Assembly: GCA_013399855.1 (NCBI GenBank)
Contig: VXAY01001093.1
Span: 248,463 to 312,462 of the forward strand
DNA from: Oxyruncus cristatus
Lineage: Eukaryota > Chordata > Aves > Passeriformes > Cotingidae
Direction: 5' to 3'
Length of the DNA stretch: 64,000 bases
Below are positions 1 through 12,310 of this stretch, piece after piece (within the stretch, counting starts at the first letter, position 1; the number at the start of each line of letters is the position of its first letter). Made by a program: the position numbers and the translations under genes. A model generated the notes under the pieces. The model saw nothing but the letters and a program-made list of their open reading frames with translations, was not told the DNA's origin and did no database searches.

Positions 1-1345
1 TCCACAAAACTTTTCTGATCAGTTTGCGAGTTTTGATGAGTTTTGTAAGGTTTCTGTTTTACAAACTATGAATCAGCAAATTTTTAAGATTGTACCACAT
101 AGCAAAAGTACAGCTGTTGAAAAATAATGTATATAAAATGCATATAATAAATATTAAATGGTGTACCTGTATGTTACTGTTGGCTACATTATTTTGTGTT
201 GCACAGTTTGAAAGTGTCATTCTACAAATTACTAAATTAGGTCTCAATTTTAGCAAAATGACCATTTGTTTATTATGCTTATGAGCTGCTTTGCTTTTAC
301 AAAATTGTAATAGTTGTCTGGATGTCAACCAACTGTTCAGTTTCAAGCAGCAGTACCCACATATAAGAACATGTTTCCACAATGTTTTAGAAGATTTTTA
401 CAAGAACAAATTGAAAATTGCTAGTGTATTCTCACAGCCTTTGTAAGATGATAATCACAGTGTTTTTCATTATCTTCTGTATATGAAATCATTCTGAAGT
501 GATTTAGGAGCCAGAAAAGTGTACTCTCTTTTTATTTCAAACTGCCACTGAATCATTGTGTTGGATTAAAAAAAAAAAAAAAAAGATTTCTAAATGCTTA
601 AAATTTGCCCATATATCAAATGTTATCTATTTACCTTTGTCCATTTCTTTACAAGTTTTTCAGTAAAGATGATGCACAAAAGGCTCAACTCCAGGTCAGC
701 ATTTACCTACTCTGTGATGAGTCACTTTGCTCAAAGTGTATCAGCAGAAGCAGAATACCAGAATATGAATATTAGATTTTCACATAAAGCAGTATATTTG
801 GGTATAAGTTACCTAAAGTTAGAACATGTTCATATAAGTGGTTTGACTGCATTGTTCCATGTAAGTTTCCAGTTTTGCAGTAAGATTGTATTTCATGCCA
901 TCTCATGTCAAGCAAATCAGAATTTAAAAAAAAAAAAAAAAAAGGAAAAAGAGGTGCTTGTGGTAGGCAGAATATTGCAGTCATTTTAAGATTAATTTTG
1001 TTTTAGTAATAATGTTGCATTGCTTGAAATGTTGCAGTAAATTATATATGAATTGGAGAATTTTGTCCTTTATCATGAAGATTGAGGTGAGGCCTTTTAG
1101 TAACTGCTTGTAGGACACTAAGACTTTACTTTTGAAAGTAACATTCAGCTGATTTGCACTTTTTGTTCCTTCCAGTCTAAAGCATTCAACTAATCAACAG
1201 ACAAGAGAGTATTTGAATTTTATTGGAAGTAATTTCATAATCGCCTTTTCTGAAGCCAAACATTGTTTCTGGCAGCTTTTCCAGACTGCTGCATTTTAAT
1301 GCTTAAATGAAATGTGATTGTTTAATAAACATTACCATGCATAAC
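1..1345 (+). other. Possible 3' UTR of a convergent plus-strand gene (STRN3 by synteny)
   Basis: AT-rich and UTR-like with no coding frame. In human, STRN3 lies 3' of COCH in convergent orientation, so its 3' end is expected here on the plus strand. AATAAA hexamers occur near 146 and at 1324-1329. No STRN3 WD40 coding sequence was seen, so this rests on synteny and composition only. It contains A-runs near 568-584 and 927-943. Confidence 0.22.
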
Positions 1346-2316
1346 ATTTACTTTTTTTTAATTGTATTAAAATCAAAATGATAAAACCAAAATATTTGCT
1401 TATTTTTCTTAATTGATATCTCAACTCTCATCTTAGTGAACTAATACATAGTGGATCAAATACTGTAGTGAGGCTTCACTTATTGACAATTAACAATAAT
1501 CTTTAATACAGTCTTAGTTTATTTGTTGTGGGGTGTAACCTTTATTTGTTGGTTTGGGGTTTTTTAGAACAGAAGAGCTGTAGTTGGTGATGGGGAAAAA
1601 ATGATAGTGCTGAAAGAAATGTTTTTATGTAGCAAAATGCTTTAGCTTATGAAAGGACTGACTTCTCTTTTGTAAGTAAGACACAAAGGACTTGTGCTTA
1701 GAATCTGAAAGATATATAAATGTTTAATAATACCCTAAATACTAAATGTATGATTGATGTTAACAGACTTACTCTCCATCTTGCTTTTTTATTGTAGGAC
1801 CTGTTCTAAGCAGAGGAGTGGTGATTGTAGTTCAGAACCTTATTTACATAAATAGCAAATACATACGAAAATGGGTGTAACAATCCCTGGTCAAGAACCT
1901 TCCCTAATTTAGAAATACTAAGAAGAATTTATTTGCCAGGAGAAAATTGGTAGTTTTTTTACAGTGTCAGGGGCTGTCCATGGCAGCACACTCAGTTCAG
2001 GCATGCTCTTATTGTTATGTGCTTTGATTTGCTTTAAAACTGATAGCACTCTGCCCTAGCACTTCCCATCTCAGATCAGTGGAAAGCCTGTTGGTCACAA
2101 TGCTGACTAATATTTCTTCTACCATATTACATAAAAAAATTGTTTCAAACAAGCAACAGTTGAGCAACTGGTATTTTTGCAGGGAAACTAAACACACAAA
2201 TAGGGTGGTCTGCCTAAATCCTTCCGGGAAGATGGATTTTTTTTTTTTCCCTCCCCTATAGAGGAGCTACATGGTATGAAAATATGACTGACTTTACATT
2301 TTAGTTTGGTTTTGTT
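1346..2316. other. Non-coding, nothing recognised
   Basis: AT-rich sequence with no supported exon, RNA gene or repeat other than a T-run near 2236-2249. Confidence 0.6.
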
Positions 2317-3040
2317 TCATGGAATCATAGGAAGGCTTCCAAAGAAGGGAACATTAAAGGAAATATTAAAGATCATCTATTTCTCACCCTGCCCCTGCCA
2401 CCATAGGCAGGGACACCTCCCACTAAACCATGTTGTTAAAAGCCACATCCAACCTGGCCTTCAGCATTCCCCTGTCACTACATGCCCTTGTAAAAAGCCC
2501 CTCTCCATCTTTCTTGTGGGCTCCCTTCTGGTACTGGAAGGCTGCAATCAGGTCACCCTGAAGGCTTCTCTTTTCCAAGCTGAACAACCCCAACCCTCTC
2601 AGGCTTTCCTCATAGGAGAGGTGCTGCCTCCCTCTGATCATCTTGTGGCCCTCTGGACTTGCTCTGTAGGTCAGTGTCCTTCCTGTGCTGAGGACTCAGA
2701 CCTGGATCAGTACTCAAGGTGGGATCTCAGGAGAGCAGAGTAGACGGGCAGAATTCCCTCCCTCACCCAGCTGGCCACGCTGCTTTGGATACAGCCCCAA
2801 ACATGTCCAGACTCTCATCCGCCAACACCCCTAAGGCTTCTGAGCAGGGTGCTCTCAATCTCTTTATTCCCCAACCTGTATTGTTACTGGGGTTTGCCCC
2901 AACCCAGTGAAGCACCTTGTATTTTGTCTTGTTAAATCTCATGTGATTCTCATGTGCCGAATTCTTGAGTTTGTCCAGGTCCCTCTGGATGGCATCCCAT
3001 TGTCAGGTGTATCAAATGCACCACTCAGCCTGGTTACCCC
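2317..3040 (-). mobile_element. CR1 LINE, 5'-truncated, minus orientation
   Basis: The left edge GGAATCATAGGAAGG is the reverse complement of a CR1 terminus. The minus strand at 2641-2423 translates to a recognisable CR1 ORF2 C-terminal piece ([27 protein letters not shown]), broken by changes. The right edge is approximate. Plus-strand open frames here are antisense shadows. Confidence 0.88.
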
Positions 3041-4244
3041 TACAGTGCATGTATGTAAATATATACACATATATTTATGTTCTGGTTTTAAGAAGTTTTT
3101 TAAAAGAAATAACAAAAGCAGAAGGCTCCAGAATTGTTTTTCAGTGCTACTTCTGAGGTGAGCATGAAAGGTTTAAGCTCCATATTTAATACTTGCTCTG
3201 TTGATAACTGGAGAATGCACACCCAGGAGTCCTAAGCAGATTAAATATACTAACAGATTTTAAAATAAGTAGTTCAAGCTACAAAAACTTTGTAAAGCGT
3301 CCTAAATAATATATTGTTTTCTAATTTTAACATAGAATAAAACTCTTTGAGTTAATAATGTAAAACAACATACCTTCTTTTTAGTCCTCCTTCTTACCTT
3401 ATGGTATCTTAATGGCTCCCCACATAAGAGAAGTCATCTAGACTCTCTGAAAGTGCATGTATAGCAACAATATACCTTTTTTAAAAAGAAATACTTACAG
3501 AGTTCAAGGAAGTTAATTTAACTTTGGTGAAACCCATAGTAATGAAAAGAAGACAATGTGAGGTAACCTTATTTCATAAGGCTCTCGTTTTCAGGACTCA
3601 CTGAACCTCTGACGGCAGTGCTGTAAAAATCTCCACTGAAAACAGTACACTGATATATGTTGATATGCACTTTAACAGTAGCTATGCTTTAATGTTTTTA
3701 GATGCATATACAATGGAACAAATATCAGTGAGGCCTGTTGGGGGGTTTTTTTGGTGATCTAAAACCTTATTATGAGCATATGTTTGAACTTGGTATTGAT
3801 AATATTTCCTCTGGGGAGGTCATAACATGTTCCACCTGATTTGGTCTAGTTTTCCTGGAGCAAAGTAACTGGGGAAGCCAGCCATTGGCCAGCTCTCAGC
3901 CACCCTGGTATATCAACAGTGTGTGGGAGCAGTGCTAGAGCATTTAATCTGGCAGTAGAAGAATTTTTTGCTTTGATTGTATGTAATGCTATGACATAAC
4001 GCTGAGAGTAATAGCAAATCTCTAGTGTCTTGTGTTACGGAGAGAGAACTGATTCCTACAAACATATGGCTCCACTTTACATTCTTTTAGGAACATAAGC
4101 TGTTGCTGGTTGTTGGGTATTGACCACTAACAAATAGCTAGTAGCAACTTACCCATTTAGTATCTTCATCTGTGAACATCATACACAGTTGTCTTCAGTT
4201 ACTTGGAGTGTTCTGTTAGTTAAATCTTACCAGTGCTTTGAAAC

Positions 4245-4272
4245 TTTTGATACTCTCATTTTGATACTCTCA
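4245..4272. repeat. 14-bp tandem duplication
   Basis: TTTTGATACTCTCA occurs twice in direct succession. Confidence 0.95.
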
Positions 4273-5685
4273 TTTTAAATTGATTCAAATTAATAGGTTT
4301 ACTACAGAATTAAAAACTTCCTAAACTAAAGGATCAGTGCTGTGAATTTATATATATATTTGGAAAACTAAGACTACAGGTAGGAATTTATAAGTGGTCT
4401 TGTATTAGCTGTGTGTGATAAAGGCTGCCTTTAAACTGATCATTACTGGGAACTGTATCTGTTTTAGCAAAGTTCCAAAGTATTGATATTGACCTATTTA
4501 CAAATGGCATTAATTCTTTGAAAAGAGGTGGTCTTTCAAATAAAAATAAAGATAATGCTAGCTTAATTGTTACATGGCTTGTAGAATCGTTTTTTGCTAT
4601 CTCAGAATATACAGTGTGAGTTTATAACCTTTAGATTAAATGCTCCATTCTACTTCAGAGAACATTGGATACCATAGAATAAATATATCACTTGGTGATC
4701 AAGGACTACTTGCTTTTGGAATATGTTTGACTTGGATGTATTGGATGTATTTAACTTGAAAGGAGAACACTACCATAAGACAATCAGCTCTATCATCAGG
4801 TTCCTCTCTGATAAAAATAAATGGGATAGCCTATGCGACCATTTTTTTTTTAAAGCTGTTTTCAATGTAACTTCAAGAGGAGCTTTTCGCTTTTGTCTTT
4901 CAGGTTTCAGCTTTTCTTAAAAGCTTCAGAGGCTCTGAGAGGAGGAAAGAGTAGCTTGTATAAATGTTAGGTTGTGAATCCGTGCATGACCTACAGAAAT
5001 ACGTGACCATTTGAACTGGAGTTGAGAGGATGGCTTTATAAGCTCTGCGCACAAGGTCTTGTGGCCCAGCCACGGTGGGTGGAGGGAGCTGGTGGGGCTC
5101 ACCAGGCGGTGCCACCGGGAGAAGGTGACAATGGCCACTTCTGGCCTGGGGACAGAGCGGAGCTGCAGGAGTCCCACAACAAGCTGTGATTAGGCAGGGC
5201 AGGAGAGGTTTTGCCCTTCTTGACTTCAGACATTTTGATGTTGGCAGAGGGCGAGAGCTGCTCATGTTCTCTGCTGTTGGTCACATGTCCTTGAGGTGTT
5301 TCCTGAGGCTTGGCCTCTGTCTGCAGCTTGACTTGCCGTATGGCTGTTGGAAAAGTGTCACTGCTCTTCTGATCCTGGTGGGCCTGGAGAGACCGATTGC
5401 ATTTGGGCACTTCTCAGACTGAGCCCGATAGCCGCTGGTTTTTTGCTCATGAACAGCAGCTGGCCAAGGGGACATGGTTTTCCTTTGTGAAAGGAGTGCT
5501 GGCCAAAGTGGTTGTACTGTGTTGGTGACTTTGTGGTGACTAGCCCGGTTGGCTTTTTTAAGCAGGTTTTTCTCTATTGTTTCAGGTATCTTTCCTGTTG
5601 CTCTTTAGTACCTTTAAATGAGTGAGTTTCTTGTTTTTGAATTGTCTTTTCGCTAATATGTGGGGATTGCTTTCCTTCTAAGGAA

Positions 5686-5729
5686 AAAGCTTTTCTGAGA
5701 AAGAAAGCTTTTCTGAGAAAGCTTTTCTC
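5686..5729. repeat. AAAGCTTTTCTGAGA tandem repeat
   Basis: Two perfect 18-bp copies (5686-5703, 5704-5721) and a third partial copy offset by 14 bp. Each contains a HindIII-type palindrome AAGCTT. Confidence 0.92.
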
Positions 5730-8700
5730 ATTTGATTGGGGGCATCTTGCATCTAAGGTCTTGAGAGACTTATAATTCAGTGGGAATAAAGAGCTCCTGC
5801 TTCATGCAGAAGAAATACCTTCCTTCTCTGAAATCTCAGCAATGGCTGGGAGAAAAAAATCCAAACCCATTAGCTCTACTGGTAAAACATCCTGCGTGCA
5901 GGCAGGGAGGCATGGATGAAGGTGCTTGGTGTGCTGCAGCTCAGCTGTTGGGAAGTATCAGGCCTCTGGGAGAAGAGCAGTGGGCAGCTGCAAATGTTGG
6001 TGGCAGGAGTTCACAAAGGCAGAAGCTCTTGGAAGGGCCTCAGATGCTCTGAATGGAGTGGTGGTGTGTTGAAGTCTGAATCATAGCTCTGTCTTACGTG
6101 CCTGACACTTTTGGTGGACTGATTGGTACCCAGAGATTTTCCCTGTATCCCTCTGCTGGAGTTTTTTGGTGTTACATAGAAATACTACTGCATCTTAATG
6201 ACAGCAAGTCTTAAAATACTTGTAGAACCTCATTGCTAGGGTAGATGTTTACAAACACAGGAGCTGTATGTTAGTTTCCTGAATTTCTGCTTTGATTCTA
6301 TTGCCTTAGATAACCAAGGTGACTGACTCTGCTACTCTTAATAAGCATAGTTTTCTGTTAAGAGGAATTAGCTAACAGTAGCCATACAGAATTTTTTAGA
6401 GGCTGGAAATATTTTCCCCATTTTGAGTGATCTAACACCTGACAGTTTCCATGGTGCATATGCATCATATTCTGTCAGAAACCTTTTTTTGGCAGATATT
6501 TGGGCTTACAGAAGCAACTGATCATGATCACTTTCTTCTGATTGTGTGTTAGTCTAGTCTCTGTTTAGATTTGAGCAAATCTGACCACTGGGGAGTAAAT
6601 TCCATGTTAATGTGTTTTCTACCAGCATGCTGTGACTGACAGTTGTGTTTTGTTTCTAAACTGGCTCCTAGTCCTCACCAGAATTAGTTCAACAAGACAA
6701 ATTTGTGTACCTCACATTATTTAGAATGTTTAGATGGGAGGGAGCTGTTTTTCCCCTCTTCCTTTTCTGAACAAGTAGTGTATTATTAAAATACCCAAGG
6801 GTAAGTGTCAGAGAATTTCAGAAACTACATACTTGTGAATTTGTTTTTTATTCTAAGAAATTTTATTTTAATTATATAGTTTGTTTGGTTTAGAATTTAC
6901 CAAAAATTTAAAAGTAGTGGTAAGATAGTAAGTAATTTTTCCCATCTAATTTAAATTATTTTCCTAAGTCTTGCCAATCTTTTTCTCAGTCTTTTGACTT
7001 GTTGTTGTCTCTAACTTGTATTCTTTGGCAGATAATTGTTTATCATATTTGTAATCTGATCACATCCACCAGGGCAGAAAAATAGTTCTTATCCCTTTGC
7101 TTGCATTCTGCCATAGTCCGGTTGCTGTTAAGTAGTAAAGGCAGTATCTGACCTCAGCGAAGGCTGGAAAAGTTTAGTTAGCATTTGCTAGCAAAAACAG
7201 CAATGGAGGATTCACATGGTGGTGTCTGAGGAACTGGTCCAGTATGAGTTCAGCTGTAGGTTCAGTTATACCCTGAGGCTGAGGGTATATTCAGACTGAC
7301 AGCACCTGGCTCCCAGGAGAGTGCCCTCAGTGTGAGGTTTGGCTTCCTGGCAGCCGGGAAGCAAACACTACCTGCTCCTCTTGGCTGTAGTAAACAAACT
7401 GGCCAAAGCAGTGCTCTTTCCCTTCATTGTCCTGGCATAGCTGAAGTTCAGCTGCCCCTGTTAGTGTTTACAGGAGACTGCTCTGGTTGTGAAATGTAGA
7501 GAAAAATAGTAAGGACACAGTAATGGTTTGTATACAGATGCAGATGAATGTAAACAAATTTTAGAGTACTAAAACAATACCCTTCAGTTAATGAAAGCAG
7601 CTTATAATCAGGGACACTTCACTAACCAGACTTGATTGTTTGAAAGGAAAGAAAATTTTGATCCTAATGAGATTAAATTTAAAAGTGGGCATTTGCTTCA
7701 AAGCAGAGATTAAGACCTTGGATTTAGTGATAGACAGCAAATTTTCAGGACCTATTCTTCCTTCAGCTGAAGTTAGAGGCAAAATTCTTGTTGAAACCAG
7801 TGAAGGCAAAAGAATGTGTGTTCCAGTTGATAGACATATATAACTGGAAAGTTACTCATATTTTAATTATAAACTGTTGACTGGAAGTTTCCATGTATTT
7901 GGTGTCTGTATTTGAATGACAGTTGATCACAAGCTATTCGGCCACGTTCAGCTTTCACTTCTCAAGAACACCATTTAGGGTTACTGTCTCAGGACCAAAC
8001 CAAAGCTAGTCAGTTAAGATTTTTCTTCATTTATTTAATTAGGCTGGGGATCTAAGCCCCCAGTTTCCACATGGTTTGTGCATCATCTTTGACTGTGTGC
8101 TCAGGCCTTCTGTGGCACTTGCCTGCAACAGTGAACTTCGCTGTGATTTTTTGGCTTTGATGCTTTCTGGAGCTGACTTACCCTTCAGCCTAATGAAAGG
8201 AAGGAAAGTGCTGACAAAATTGTTGTAGCTAGGTAGTGATATTGAGAGTTGCCCCATTGGAAACAACTTCTTGTCTTGCTTTTAAGCCATGCCCCTACTT
8301 TTCTTCTTCAGAACAGGGAAGGTGAAAATATAATATCTGTATCGTATGGGGCCATACCTCATAGCTAATGTGACAACACTAATATGAAATGCAAATTGAA
8401 ATAATTAAAAACATTTATGGGAGAATCTACTGTTCTGATGAAACTATACTATTTAGTGCCAAAAACAACACCCCTGCTCTTTCTTCTGTCTTCCCACTTC
8501 AAAATTGCTTTATAAGTTGTAGACAATTACAGTTGTTGGCTTTTGATGCAAATGTTTTTTTGGCTCATTTCTGCATAGGTCTTTATTGGCATTTATTTTA
8601 AAAGGCAAAGTAAATACTTTTAAAGTGACTCTTTTCTTTTAAGAATGTTAGGATGGTCTTTCTTGTGGATCTTTCTTGTTCCTTGCTGGTTCACTATTAT

Positions 8701-9546
8701 GTTTCACAAATGGTAACAAAAGTCAGTAAATTTCTGAGACCTGTTCTTGCACTCGCTTGAGGATGGAATATAAAAGACTTCCGCTACAGGGTTGCAGGGT
8801 GTATGTATACCTGGCTGTATGGAGACTTCTCTGCAGTTTACTGATCTCTAGACCTAGAGTATATACCTGCTTTTCCTATATACTGCTCTTGTCAGGCAAG
8901 TCTATAGCTAGAATGAGTCATGCTATCAAGAGATGTAAGGTGAGTCATGATAAAGAGAGGACCTGAATGCCTAAGATTTGTTCAAGGTGCGAAATTTGAG
9001 GTGCAGAAAATTTCTAAGCAGAATCAGAGACACTGGCCTGAGTTTCCTTCCAGGACTGGGAAAGACATTCTGCCAATGACAAAGGAAGTCGTGTGCTCCT
9101 TTCAGTTATAAAATACCGTGAGTGGACAATTTACCAGGAAATGTAAGAAACAGATTTGGTGTCTTCCTTGGTCTTCTGGCAGTCAACACTTCCAGTGCTC
9201 AGGTGTATGTCCTAACCAATGGCTGTAGCCCTTCTTGGAAGTTACCACAGTACAAAAAGTAATGTCAATTTATTTAGCATAGAAAATTTAATAGAACTTT
9301 GTAAATTTAGGTTGCTTTGGAAGCTCCCCTGGGAAGGATGAGTTTTGAACTGTGTTAACTATTTAATGTAAAATTCAAAACAGCTCAGTGGGAGTTCTAC
9401 TAAATACCTAAACCTCTAAGCTCAGTATTTCCTAGTCAAGTGAAGGAATCTTTTTTTTATGTGCAGTGATATGTCATCAGCAGTGAGGTTGCAAATCTGA
9501 GGCCCCCTGAGCCTTGTGAGTACTGTTCAGGGAAATAGGGCATAGA

Positions 9547-9625
9547 GAATCACTGAATGGTTTGGGTTTGAAAAGACCTTTTAAAGATCATGTAGTCCAG
9601 CCCCCTTACAATGGTTTTCATCAGT
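9547..9625 (-). mobile_element. CR1 LINE 3'-end fragment
   Basis: GAATCACTGAATGGTTTGGG through AAAGATCATGTAGTCCAGCC is the reverse complement of the CR1 3' tail. Similarity fades after about 9625. Confidence 0.8.
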
Positions 9626-10870
9626 GTCACAAGAGTCACAGAACTGATTTCCTGCAGACTGTATCTCCTGACAGCCCCAAATCTACTGCAGTTTTCCCAA
9701 ACTGAGTTTGCATGACTGATGGTAGCTGCAGCTCTGTTCCCATTCTTTGTACTGCTTGATCCAGCAGCATAAAACTGAATCCTTGACTGAATCCTTTACT
9801 TACCTTCTTACCCAAACCAGAGTTTCAAATCATGTCTGCTACCCTCCCCCTTGCTGTTCTTCCTCCAGATTTACTCTCTATATATAGCACAGTCCACATC
9901 CTTGCCACCCTGCCTCTGTATCTCACCAGGTCTCAATTCTTTTATCCATATCCCACCAAAGTTCTTCCCAGATCAAAATTGTGCTCACAAATGCTTGTTT
10001 ACACATAAACATTGTATGTTTAAAAACGTATTTTCTGTGCTCACTTTCTACTCGAGTGCAACGGGACTCTCTGAACGGTGCAAGTAACGTGGCATCACCA
10101 TTCCTGTGAAACGGAAAAAATATGTGGACAGTCAACTCTGCAGATTTCAGTGTCCCAGGGATCCAAACCTGCTTTTGGTTTGATGAATGAATGATGTGAG
10201 TTAAAACTGCCTACTCCTTTGCAATAGTAAAAACAAAGTAGGAGGGAAAATATGATTCTATTAGCTAACATACAATTTATATTCAGAGGATTTAACTAGC
10301 ATCATACCTAGTGTGAACAATGACTAAAACTTTGATGGTGACTCATTCAAAATATTTGTATAAATGGTACTCCTGCTATTTGAGGATGATTTGGGATTTA
10401 AGATAATACAGACAGGAAGCATCATGCACAACTTACTCAAGATATACTACATGAGGTTCATCATAAAAAGACTTTTGTATTATGGGATACTAAAACAGAT
10501 AACAGCAGTCCCAGTTTTCTTGCAGTATGTATTTCTGTAAAAAGTTTATAAACTAAATGAAAGAAACTTCAGCACAAAGTTGATACAGCATATGACTTTA
10601 TACAGCAAAAGCTGAATATTCTTATCTATAAGCACGTAACAAAATTAAGGATAACAATTACTAGAAAAATACAAGACATCTTTGCCATTCATGTTTAGAG
10701 TAATATATAGCCAGTTATAAGTTCTTAAAAAATGCATAGCAAAAGCCTGATGAATACAATCCCTTCTGTGCCACTCCGTAACTACTAAAAATTTTACAAT
10801 CAGTGTTGGGGGAGAGGAGAAAAGGGAAACCCCAGATTGATAGGGAAAGTGCTGTTTTGTTTTCTACTAT
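9626..10870. other. Intergenic, nothing recognised
   Basis: Between the CR1 fragment and the presumed COCH 3' end. No coding, RNA or repeat signal identified. Confidence 0.5.
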
Positions 10871-12134
10871 ACATTTTACTTGAAAACCTCTTTATTTTCT
10901 AAGGAATACTTGAAGTATGTTATTCACACCAAGAATCTGTGAATAACTCTGTGGAGTAACTCTGTCAATATCTCATCGTTTTAGCCACGTGTGTGTATAA
11001 ATATATCAACATTACTAGGTATGTAATCAAATGAAAGCCTTTTTTTCAAGAAAACTATTCTTTCATCTTCAGAAAACCTCACCCATCTATAAAGATGTTT
11101 TTGCTACCCTTATGAAGTTGTTATTCTGTGAACTACTAAATCCCACTTTGTGTCCGCCTACTCTCTTCTAACCATGTAATCTGATATAAATCAGTTAGGT
11201 TTCAAGGTCTGAGATACCTTTGGATTTGAATTTGGATACTTTCAGTCCCCCTTGTGCGGTCTAATTTAATCTCTTGGCCTAAGATTCCTGTCTCTAATTG
11301 TCTAGCCAATAACAACTCTGTTAAATCAAGACAGTACACGGCAGTACACAGGAAATATCCAGTTGTCAGTTATATTTGGAATATCACTGTTGACTTCAGT
11401 GGTGCAGGAAGCAGTGCTAACAGCTAATATTTTAGGATCCAGATTCTCAAAGAACTACTGTGCCTTAAATACCTTTCAAAATCTGTGCCAAAAGAACCAA
11501 CAGAACCACAGAAATCTGCGCACAGAAGTTAAATGACTAGTGTAAATTTTGCCAACCAGATGGCAGTACCATTCACAATAGCAAAACCCTAAGTAGTAAA
11601 AATAGACTGTTTTAGCTACAATCTGTCGTATCTTTTCTTAAAATGCCTGGCAATAATGGATGTTTTGCAACTGGAGCACTGAAAGTACTTCATGTTACCA
11701 GCAGAACTCCTTGAAAAGATACAGAATCATAAGCTACAGAAGGCTTATGGAAGATAGTACCTTGTATTTAAAATTATATTATTTTTGGTAAGAAGATATC
11801 TAGCAAGAGGCAGAAAAAAGTCAGAACTGTATGATGTCCTCTGGATATCTGCTAATCCTTAAGTGCATGATGTGCATAGCTTTAAACTTTGGGATACTAT
11901 GTACGTATTGAAAATATGGGCTGTTGGCCGAATTCTGCACTTCAGTATCAAGTACAACTTGTAACAAGTTCACAAGAATCCTTGCCTGATTACAGAAACA
12001 AAAAGTAGCCCTTCTTCTTCCTTTGTATTATGATAGTATATATAAGAGTAAAACATCTGTACTTTAGAGGGACCGTTTCAATTTCATGGTTTTTAGTTTC
12101 GAAGTAGTAATCAGTGAACAGCAGATTTTTTTCT
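10871..12134 (-). other. COCH: Probable COCH 3' UTR with candidate poly(A) signal
   Basis: No coding content or recognised repeat follows the stop codon on the minus strand. The first AATAAA downstream of the stop region is at 10896-10891, which would give a 3' UTR of about 1.25 kb. No strong GU-rich element is obvious after it, so the end point is an inference. Confidence 0.4.
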
Positions 12135-12310
12135 TTATTGTTTAGAGTCCATAAAATCTTTACAGATGCTTCTAATAATATCAGGCACCATCTGCTCCAA
12201 TCCTGTGAACTCCCTGGTGAAGAAAGTATGAGACTCTCTTGGTTCAGAAGCCATGTCTTTCAGATCATCCAGAGGTGCCCAGGCAACACCAACAGAGAAG
12301 ACTGTTATTC
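12135..12310 (-). CDS. COCH: COCH coding exon 11 (end of vWA2, stop codon)
   Basis: 176 nt of coding sequence encoding [20 protein letters not shown] and on to [10 protein letters not shown], then TAA at 12137-12135. Acceptor TTTGTAG. Cys538 matches human C542, mutated in some deafness families. The stop codon lies inside an AATAAA hexamer (12139-12134), which could act as a very proximal polyadenylation signal. Confidence 0.96.

Larger units (their letters stand above)
3041..9546. other. Intergenic, no gene recognised
   Basis: Only short open frames (121 codons or fewer) with no familiar motif. It holds two small tandem duplications (4245-4272 and 5686-5729) and a few homopolymer runs. I saw no exon of a neighbouring gene. 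Confidence 0.6.

Noticed and set aside
1..10000. STRN3 coding exons expected by synteny
   Set aside because: No WD40-type coding exon was seen on the plus strand; only an untranslated end is possible within this window.
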